Assembly (NCBI RefSeq): GCF_030813715.1 | Contig: NZ_JAUSUZ010000001.1 | Coordinates: 8,786,501 to 8,850,500 of the forward strand | Source of the DNA: Catenuloplanes indicus | Lineage (GTDB): Bacteria > Actinomycetota > Actinomycetes > Mycobacteriales > Micromonosporaceae | DNA length: 64,000 nucleotides | Reading direction: 5' to 3' | Shown here: piece by piece, positions 58,441 through 64,000 of the stretch | Numbering within the stretch: the first letter of the stretch is position 1 | Layout of the letters: the number at the start of each line of letters is the position of its first letter | Translations under genes and position numbers: made by a program | The notes under the pieces: model-generated | The model's input: only the letters and a program-made list of their open reading frames with translations | The model's database searches: none | Told to the model about the DNA's origin: nothing

Positions 58441-59286
58441 ATGGGTGTGCGGCTCCTGCGGGTCGGGCCGGTCGGGGCGGAGCGCCCGGCCGTGCTGGAC
58501 GGTGACGGGGTCCTGCGTGATCTCTCCGGCGTGATCCCGGACGTCGATCCGGCGTTCCTGGCCGGTGGCGGGCTCGCGGCGATCCCGGCCGGGCTGCCGG
58601 TGCTGGACCCGGACGGGCTGCGGATCGGGCCGCCGGTCGCGCGGATCGGCAAGATCGTGTGCATCGGGCTGAACTACCACGATCACGCGGCGGAGATTGG
58701 GGCGGCCGCGCCGGGTGAGCCGGTGGTGTTCATGAAGGCGGCGGACACCGTGGCCGGGCCGTACGACGACGTGCTGATCCCGCGCGGCAGCGCCAAGACC
58801 GACTGGGAGGTCGAGCTGGCCGTGGTGATCAGCCGTTCCGCCGCCTACCTGGAGTCGGCGGAACGGGCAGCGGACCACATCGCCGGGTACGCGGTGGCGC
58901 ACGACGTGTCGGAACGCGCGTTCCAGCTGGAGCGCGGCGGGCAGTGGGACAAGGGCAAGAACTGTGCCACGTTCAACCCGCTCGGGCCGTGGCTGGTCAC
59001 CGCGGACGACGTGCCCGACCCGCAGAACCTGGGCCTGCGGCTGCGCGTCAACGGCGAGGCGCGGCAGACCGGCAGCACCAAAGACATGATCTTCGGGGTG
59101 TACGAGATCGTCCGTTACCTGTCGCAGTTCATGACGCTGCACCCGGGCGACGTGATCAACACGGGCACGCCGGCCGGCGTCGCGCTCGGGCAGCCGGAGC
59201 CGAAACCGTACCTGCGGCCCGGCGACGTCGTCGAGCTGGAGATCGACGGGCTCGGGCGGCAGCGGCAGACGTTCCGGGCGGCCTGA
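58441..59286 (+). CDS. Fumarylacetoacetate-hydrolase-family enzyme
   Basis: 281 residues. N-terminal small domain, then the FAH core: KIVCIGLNYHDHAAEIG, PVVFMKAADTVAGPYDDV, DWEVELAVVISR (metal-binding Glu pair), AHDVSERAFQLERGGQWDKGKNCATFNPLGPWLV, GDVINTGTPAGVALG. This subgroup includes 2,4-diketo-3-deoxy-L-fuconate hydrolases. ATG at 58441 (GTGs at 58435/58438 are alternatives). One base separates it from the SDR gene, which in L-fucose-type pathways makes the diketo substrate; the assignment is inference. Confidence 0.9.
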   Translation: MGVRLLRVGPVGAERPAVLDGDGVLRDLSGVIPDVDPAFLAGGGLAAIPAGLPVLDPDGLRIGPPVARIGKIVCIGLNYHDHAAEIGAAAPGEPVVFMKAADTVAGPYDDVLIPRGSAKTDWEVELAVVISRSAAYLESAERAADHIAGYAVAHDVSERAFQLERGGQWDKGKNCATFNPLGPWLVTADDVPDPQNLGLRLRVNGEARQTGSTKDMIFGVYEIVRYLSQFMTLHPGDVINTGTPAGVALGQPEPKPYLRPGDVVELEIDGLGRQRQTFRAA

Positions 59287-59287
59287 G

Positions 59288-60040
59288 ATGGACGAGTTCT
59301 CCGGGCTGGCCGCGCTGGTCACCGGCGGCGCGTCCGGCATCGGGCTGGCCACCGCGCGCTGGCTGTCCGCGCGTGGCGCGCACGTCGCGGTGCTCGACCG
59401 GGACACCGAGGGACTGCCGGACCCGCTGGCCGGCTTCGTCGCGGACGTGACGGACGACGCGGCCGTGCGCGCGGCGGTGGAGGCCGCGGCGGACCGGCTC
59501 GGCGGGCTGGACATCCTGGTCAACAACGCGGGCGTGGGCGCGGTCGGCACGGTCGAGGACAACGACGACGTGGAGTGGGCGCGCGTCCTCGACGTGAACG
59601 TGACCGGCCTGGTCCGGGTGAGCCGTGCCGCGCTGCCGCACCTGCGCGAGTCGGCGTACGCCGCGATCGTGAACACCTGCTCGATCGCCGGGCACGCGGG
59701 TTTGCCGCAACGCGCTCTCTACAGCGCCACCAAGGGCGCGGTGCAGGCATTGACGCTGGCCATGGCCGCGGACCACGTCGGCGAGGGCATCCGGGTCAAC
59801 TGCGTCAACCCGGGCACGGTGGACACGCCGTGGGTACGCCGCCTGCTGGCCGCCACCGACGACCCGGACGCGACGCTCGCCGCACTGGAGGCCCGCCAGC
59901 CACACGGCCGCCTGGTCTCCGCCGACGAGGTCGCCTCCGCCATCGCCTACCTGGCCGGCCCGAACTCCGGCTCCACCACCGGCACGGTCCTGGCGGTGGA
60001 CGGCGGCATGCACGGCCTCCGGCTGCCGCCGCGCGATTAA
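59288..60040 (+). CDS. SDR-family NAD(P)-dependent oxidoreductase
   Basis: 250 residues, classical SDR: cofactor motif VTGGASGIGLATARW, FVADVTDD, NNAGVG, catalytic Ser in NTCSIAG, Tyr-x-x-x-Lys in YSATKGA, and closing GTVLAVDGGMHGLRLPPRD. An Asp (VLDRD) after strand 2 favours NAD. Close relatives include 2-keto-3-deoxy-L-fuconate dehydrogenases. It pairs with the FAH enzyme just upstream. Confidence 0.92.
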   Translation: MDEFSGLAALVTGGASGIGLATARWLSARGAHVAVLDRDTEGLPDPLAGFVADVTDDAAVRAAVEAAADRLGGLDILVNNAGVGAVGTVEDNDDVEWARVLDVNVTGLVRVSRAALPHLRESAYAAIVNTCSIAGHAGLPQRALYSATKGAVQALTLAMAADHVGEGIRVNCVNPGTVDTPWVRRLLAATDDPDATLAALEARQPHGRLVSADEVASAIAYLAGPNSGSTTGTVLAVDGGMHGLRLPPRD

Positions 60041-60100
60041 CCGAGGGTTTTTTCGGTTTTCGCCCGCCGGGCGTACCCCCGGGATGGTCTTCTGGAAATC

Positions 60101-61174
60101 ATGATCCGGAAATGGGCGGCGGGCCTGGTGGTGCTCGCTCTGGGACTGACCGGGTGCGGCGGGGACGCGGCCGAGGTCGCGGCGCCGGACCGGGGGCTGG
60201 TCGGCATCGCGATGCCGACCAAGCAGTCGCCGCGCTGGATCGGCGACGGCGAGAACATGGTGGCGCAGTTCGGGCTGCTCGGCTACGACACGTCGCTGCA
60301 GTACGCGGACGACGACACGGCGCTGCAGGTGTCGCAGATCCAGCAGATGATCGACGACGGGGCGAAGGCGCTGGTGATCGGCGCGATCGACGGGACCAAG
60401 CTCACCGGCGTGCTGGCGGCGGCCGCGGCCGCGAAGGTGCCGGTGATCTCCTACGACCGGCTGATCCGCGGCACCGAGAACATCGACTACTACGCCACGT
60501 TCGACAACTTCAAGGTCGGCGTGCAGCAGGCCGGTTACATCGTGCAGGCGCTGCGGCTGGCGCGCGGCGGCGGGCCGTACACGCTCGAGCTGTTCGCCGG
60601 GTCGGCGGACGACAACAACGCCACCTTCTTCTTCAACGGCGCGATGAGCGTGCTCCAGCCGTACATCAACGACGGGATCCTGGACGTCGCCAGCGGCGAG
60701 ACGAGCTTCGCGACCGTGGCCACCCAGCGCTGGGACGGCAAGGTCGCGAAGGAGCGGATGGCCCGGCTGCTCGCCGGCACCTACGCGGACGAGCGGGTCG
60801 ACGCGGTGCTCTCCCCGTACGACGGGATCACCCGCGGCATCATCGAGGCGCTGACCGAGGGCGGGTACGCCCCGACCGCGCTGCCCGTGCTGACCGGCCA
60901 GGACGCGGAGCTGGACTCGGTCAAGCTGATCGCGGCCGGACAGCAGGGACAGACCGTGTACAAGGACACCCGCGAACTCGCGAAGGTCGCGGTGCAGATG
61001 GTCAACGCGCTGGTCACCGGCGGCGAGCCGATGGTCAACGACACCAAGCAGTACAACAACGGCGTCAAGGACGTGCCCACGTTCCTGCTCCAGCCGGTGA
61101 CCGTGACCAAGGACAACTACCAGCGGGTCCTGGTCGACGGCGGCTACTACACCGCCGCCGAGATCGGAGTCTGA
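60101..61174 (+). CDS. ChvE/XylF-like sugar-binding lipoprotein
   Basis: 357 residues. Lipoprotein signal MIRKWAAGLVVLALGLTGC (Cys19). A cluster-B sugar-binding fold of the ChvE type: LVGIAMPTKQSPRWIGDGENM, VIGAIDGTKLTGVL, VPVISYDRLIRGTENIDYYATFDN, LFAGSADDNNATFFFNGAMSVL, DAVLSPYDGITRGIIEAL and LTGQDAELDSVK. No permease or ATPase follows; instead an MCP gene starts one base later. It probably presents a bound sugar to that receptor. Confidence 0.92.
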   Translation: MIRKWAAGLVVLALGLTGCGGDAAEVAAPDRGLVGIAMPTKQSPRWIGDGENMVAQFGLLGYDTSLQYADDDTALQVSQIQQMIDDGAKALVIGAIDGTKLTGVLAAAAAAKVPVISYDRLIRGTENIDYYATFDNFKVGVQQAGYIVQALRLARGGGPYTLELFAGSADDNNATFFFNGAMSVLQPYINDGILDVASGETSFATVATQRWDGKVAKERMARLLAGTYADERVDAVLSPYDGITRGIIEALTEGGYAPTALPVLTGQDAELDSVKLIAAGQQGQTVYKDTRELAKVAVQMVNALVTGGEPMVNDTKQYNNGVKDVPTFLLQPVTVTKDNYQRVLVDGGYYTAAEIGV

Positions 61175-61175
61175 G

Positions 61176-62744
61176 TTGAGCCGGTTCCTGGACCTGTCCG
61201 TGCGGACCAAGCTGGCGCTGCTCGTCGCCGCGTCGCTGGTCGCGCTGGCCACCTGCATGACCGTGACGATCATCAGCGACCATCAGGCGGACGAGGCCAG
61301 CGACCGGCTGGCGAACGTCAACGCGGCCAGCGCGCTGGTGCTCCGCCTCGACCAGCTGGCCAGCGAGATGAAGGTCAACGGCCTGCAGTCGGTCATTCGC
61401 GCCACCCCGGCCGAGCAGACCGGCCTGCTGTCCTCGACCGTCGCCGAGACCGAGGACCTGCTGGCCGAGCTCGACGCGATCACGTTGCCGTCCGGCCTGG
61501 AGTCCGCGGTCGAGCGGATCAAGACGGTCTACACCGACTACACCCAGGTGATCACCCGGTTCGTGGCCAGCGCGGTCGCGGAACAGTCCCAGGCCCGCCT
61601 CGCCTGGGAGCAGAACGACGTCGACAACTACCTGACCAGCGCCGTGCTGGACAACGAGCGGGCGCTGTTCGCCGACACCATCGAGCGGGAGGACGCGGCC
61701 CGAGCCGCCGCCAGCAACCGCGCGCTGATCATCATGTGGGTCACCGTGGTCGTCGCGGCCGTGGTGCTGGCCGCGTTCGCGTACCTGGTCGTGCAGTCCG
61801 TGGTCCCACCGCTGTCCCGGGTCCGGGCCGCGCTCGCCGCGATGGCGGCCGGCGACCTGACCGTGGCCGCGAACGTGCGCTCCCGCGACGAGGTCGGCCA
61901 GATGGCGGCCGCGCTCGAGGAGGCGCAGAAGGACATCCGTACCGTGGTCGCCGCCGTCACCGAGGCAGCGCACTCGGTCGCGTCGTCCGCCGACCGGATC
62001 TCCACCACCTCCAGCACCATGTCGCAGTCCGCCGCGGATGCCTCCGACCAGGCGCACGGCGTCGCCGAGGCCGCCGCGCGCGTGTCCAGCAACGTCGACG
62101 CGGTCGCGAACGGCACCCAGGAGATGGGCACCGCGATCCGCGAGATCGCGCACAACGCCACCGAGGCCGCCCGCTTCGCCGGCCAGGCCGTGCAGGTCGC
62201 GGAGACCACCACGGCCCAGGTCGGCAAGCTCGGCGAGTCCTCCGAGCAGATCGCCAACGTGATCAAGGTGATCACCGCGATCGCCAGCCAGACGAACCTG
62301 CTCGCGCTGAACGCCACCATCGAAGCCGCCCGCGCCGGGGAGTCCGGTAAGGGCTTCGCGGTGGTCGCCGGCGAGGTCAAGGAACTGGCCCAGGAGACCG
62401 CCCGCGCCACCGAGGACATCGCCCGCCAGGTCGAGGCCATCCAGAACGACACGTCCGGCGCGGTCGCCGCGATCGAGGAGATCAGTCACGTGATCGCGCA
62501 GATCAGCTCGTTCCAGACCACGATCGCCGGCGCGGTAGAGGAACAGACCGCCACCACCACCGAGATGAACCGCAGCATCGCCGCCGCCGCCGAGGGCGCG
62601 GCCGGCATCGCCGCCAACATCTCCGGCCTGGCCACCGCGACCGAGGTCACCACGTCCGGCGTCGGCGAGTCCCAGAGCGCGGTCACCGATCTCGGCACCA
62701 TGGCCCACCGCCTGGAGAACCTGGTCTCCCACTTCCGCTACTGA
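61176..62744 (+). CDS. Methyl-accepting chemotaxis protein, second copy
   Basis: 522 residues with an unusual TTG start (61176) after GGAGTCTGAG. Helix 1 at about 13-33, extracytoplasmic helical bundle (34-187), helix 2 (about 188-208), HAMP (VPPLSRVRAALAAMAAGDLTVAANVRSRDEVGQMAAALEE), signalling coiled coil with tip TNLLALNATIEAARAGESGKGFAVVAGEVKELAQETA. The tip is the standard A-A-R-A-G type, unlike the other MCP at 48068. Position suggests it reads the sugar-bound lipoprotein encoded just upstream. Confidence 0.93.
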   Translation: MSRFLDLSVRTKLALLVAASLVALATCMTVTIISDHQADEASDRLANVNAASALVLRLDQLASEMKVNGLQSVIRATPAEQTGLLSSTVAETEDLLAELDAITLPSGLESAVERIKTVYTDYTQVITRFVASAVAEQSQARLAWEQNDVDNYLTSAVLDNERALFADTIEREDAARAAASNRALIIMWVTVVVAAVVLAAFAYLVVQSVVPPLSRVRAALAAMAAGDLTVAANVRSRDEVGQMAAALEEAQKDIRTVVAAVTEAAHSVASSADRISTTSSTMSQSAADASDQAHGVAEAAARVSSNVDAVANGTQEMGTAIREIAHNATEAARFAGQAVQVAETTTAQVGKLGESSEQIANVIKVITAIASQTNLLALNATIEAARAGESGKGFAVVAGEVKELAQETARATEDIARQVEAIQNDTSGAVAAIEEISHVIAQISSFQTTIAGAVEEQTATTTEMNRSIAAAAEGAAGIAANISGLATATEVTTSGVGESQSAVTDLGTMAHRLENLVSHFRY

Positions 62745-62849
62745 GAAAACCCCGCCTCCCGCTTCCGGCGCTCCGCCCCGCACGTCAGGTCGGTGGTTCG
62801 GGTGCGGAAGCAGGCCGTCGATGCTGGTGGCGATGGGCTGCCGGGTGCC

Positions 62850-63421
62850 TCAGCGGGTTTCCGGAGCCTGGACCAGCGGCGTCTCCGACGTAGAGGGCGG
62901 CGATCCGGGCGCCGTGATCACCGCGGCCACCGCGTCACCGTCCGTGGCGTACCGTGCCGTGAGCCGGGAACCCACGATCGACTCGTGCAGCAGTTCCTCG
63001 ACCGGCGCGAGCAGGCCGGACGCGGCCAGCGTCGTCACGCGTGCCGCGGTGCCGGATCCGCACGGCGACCGGTCGACTTCGCCGTCCGCGAAGATCGTCA
63101 CGTTTCGCCGCTGCCGTGGCCCGGCGACCTCCTCGTGGAGGATCACGCCGTAGATTCCGCTCAAGCCGTGCGTCCGACGGGTGCCGGGCGGCCGGGTGAT
63201 CCGCCAGCGAGGCCTTGATCTCCCGTCCGATTCCGATCAGCGCGGTCCACGTCCGGATCGCCGATCGCCGACATGCGCCGCTCCGCCACGGTCGCGCCGT
63301 CGATCCGGACCGGTGGAACCGGCACGATCCGGAACGGCTCACCGCCCGTGTGGTGATCCTCCGTCAGCACCCGCTCACTGATCATGAGTTCATCGGACCA
63401 CGGCCGGAAGATCGATTTCAC
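62850..63421 (-). pseudogene. Relic of a proline racemase / hydroxyproline epimerase-family gene
   Basis: The minus strand begins KSIFRPWSDELMISERVLTE then DHHTGGEPFRIV, the family N-terminus with its H-T-G-G-E-P motif. It then jumps to LIGIGREIKASLADH in another frame, and to SGIYGVILHEEVAGPRQRRN then VTIFADGEVDRSPCGSGTAA in a third, which is the C-terminal catalytic motif with Cys. About 180 central codons, including the first active-site Cys region, are missing. Non-functional for racemisation. Confidence 0.8.
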
Positions 63422-63629
63422 AGCCGTCCCGCGGTACGTGTCGTCACGCTGTGTACGAGCGTGGCCACGTGCAGCATGCGATAGGCGTCATACCTGAGAG
63501 TAGCTCTGATGCAAGATCACGATCGGGTGACGAGTTCGTGAAGAGCGGGACGGTATCAGGGTGGTTCAACCCCCGCTGACCTGCGCTTTTACCCATTCGG
63601 TCCGGTGTGGACGAATTGCGGCGCGCACT

Positions 63630-63635
63630 TACGCT
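63630..63635 (+). promoter_or_regulatory. Leaderless -10 element TACGCT
   Basis: TACGCT lies 7 bases upstream of the ATG at 63643, without a Shine-Dalgarno. Confidence 0.4.
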
Positions 63636-63642
63636 GCGCAGC

Positions 63643-64000
63643 ATGTTCAACGGGGACACCCTTGTCAGCTGGCGGCGCCGGGCAACGGCCGGTGCGCTCA
63701 GCTTCGCGGCGGCCGGACTGCTGGCCGCCGGCTGCACGCCGGTCGGCGAGCCCGCGACGGCCGCCTCGGGTGCGTCCGGTGCGCCGGTCGCGGCGCCGGT
63801 GTTCGACGGCGATCCGCTGCCGTTCGGCCCGGACGGCTTCGGCCGGATAACCGTCGGCATGAAGGAGGAGGAGGCGCTGCTCACCGGCGACCTCCAGGCC
63901 ACGCCGATCTCCACCGTGCTGGGGCGGAACGTGTACTCGTTCGTCGGCGGCCCGGAGCCGGACCCGAGCCGGATGGCCGCGGACGAGGAGCTGGAGGCCA
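63643..64000 (+). CDS. Lipoprotein of unknown function, 3' end outside window
   Basis: 119 codons visible. A basic N-region (MFNGDTLVSWRRRATAGA) and hydrophobic core lead to the lipobox LLAAGC at about residue 31. An Ala/Pro/Gly-rich linker follows, then FGPDGFGRITVGMKEEEALLTGDLQATPI, a repeat-like G-x-x-x-I/L-G-M pattern found in small secreted actinobacterial domains. Function cannot be told from this part. Confidence 0.8.
   Translation, partial: MFNGDTLVSWRRRATAGALSFAAAGLLAAGCTPVGEPATAASGASGAPVAAPVFDGDPLPFGPDGFGRITVGMKEEEALLTGDLQATPISTVLGRNVYSFVGGPEPDPSRMAADEELEA

Overview
The window is very GC-rich actinobacterial DNA. Several features suggest a Micromonosporaceae-like mycelial organism such as Actinoplanes or Catenuloplanes: strong third-position GC, many 4-bp stop/start overlaps, GTG starts, leaderless promoters, Tat and lipoprotein signals, AfsR/SARP, PadR and LacI regulators, and a chemosensory gene set. 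The genus is an inference. I saw no rRNA, tRNA, CRISPR array, prophage or intact insertion sequence.

Layout. 1-4.8 kb: an LplABC/YtcQP-type oligosaccharide importer (partial lipoprotein plus two permeases) faces a divergent LacI regulator and an acetyl-xylan esterase, with operator-like palindromes between them. 4.8-14.9 kb: single genes, including a TetR/zinc alcohol dehydrogenase pair with two operator palindromes, an FAD oxidoreductase divergent from an AfsR-type regulator, an SRPBCC protein, a GNAT enzyme and hypotheticals. 15.05-20.18 kb: a tight five-gene operon (DUF4956 membrane protein, VTC-like polyphosphate polymerase, beta-helix lipoprotein, phosphodiester glycosidase, GT2-GtrA fusion) that looks like an uncharacterised cell-surface polymer system. 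20.2-22.7 kb: a lacI relic, an epoxide hydrolase, an 18-bp minisatellite and a LacI-controlled promoter. 22.77-29.99 kb: a sugar import and catabolism operon (two permeases, binding protein, two Gfo/Idh/MocA dehydrogenases, DUF6807 protein, cupin). No ATPase is encoded beside either importer, so a shared MsiK-type ATPase is likely.

30-34.8 kb: a CPA1 antiporter, two tandem PadR regulators with a large membrane protein, and a PPOX flavin/F420 protein. 34.8-35.8 kb is gene-free and holds a second minisatellite and a perfect 25-bp inverted repeat. 35.8-45.4 kb: two STAS proteins (one with a zinc-ribbon-like N-terminus), a two-component system with a lipoprotein, hydrolases, a peptidoglycan amidase, a LysR/EamA divergent pair and a decayed sigma-factor locus.

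45.6-54.8 kb: a chemosensory operon, CheW-CheR(TPR)-CheW-MCP-CheA(REC)-CheB-(REC)3-histidine kinase. Its composition is Wsp-like, but a triple-receiver kinase stands where Wsp has its diguanylate cyclase. 54.8-58.3 kb: two relic genes, an AraC regulator, an NTF2-like protein and an acyltransferase. 58.4-62.7 kb: FAH-family hydrolase, SDR dehydrogenase, ChvE-like sugar-binding lipoprotein and a second MCP, which links sugar breakdown to sugar sensing. 62.8-63.4 kb is a proline-racemase-family relic. The window ends inside a lipoprotein gene. At least five degraded genes in 64 kb point to ongoing gene decay.
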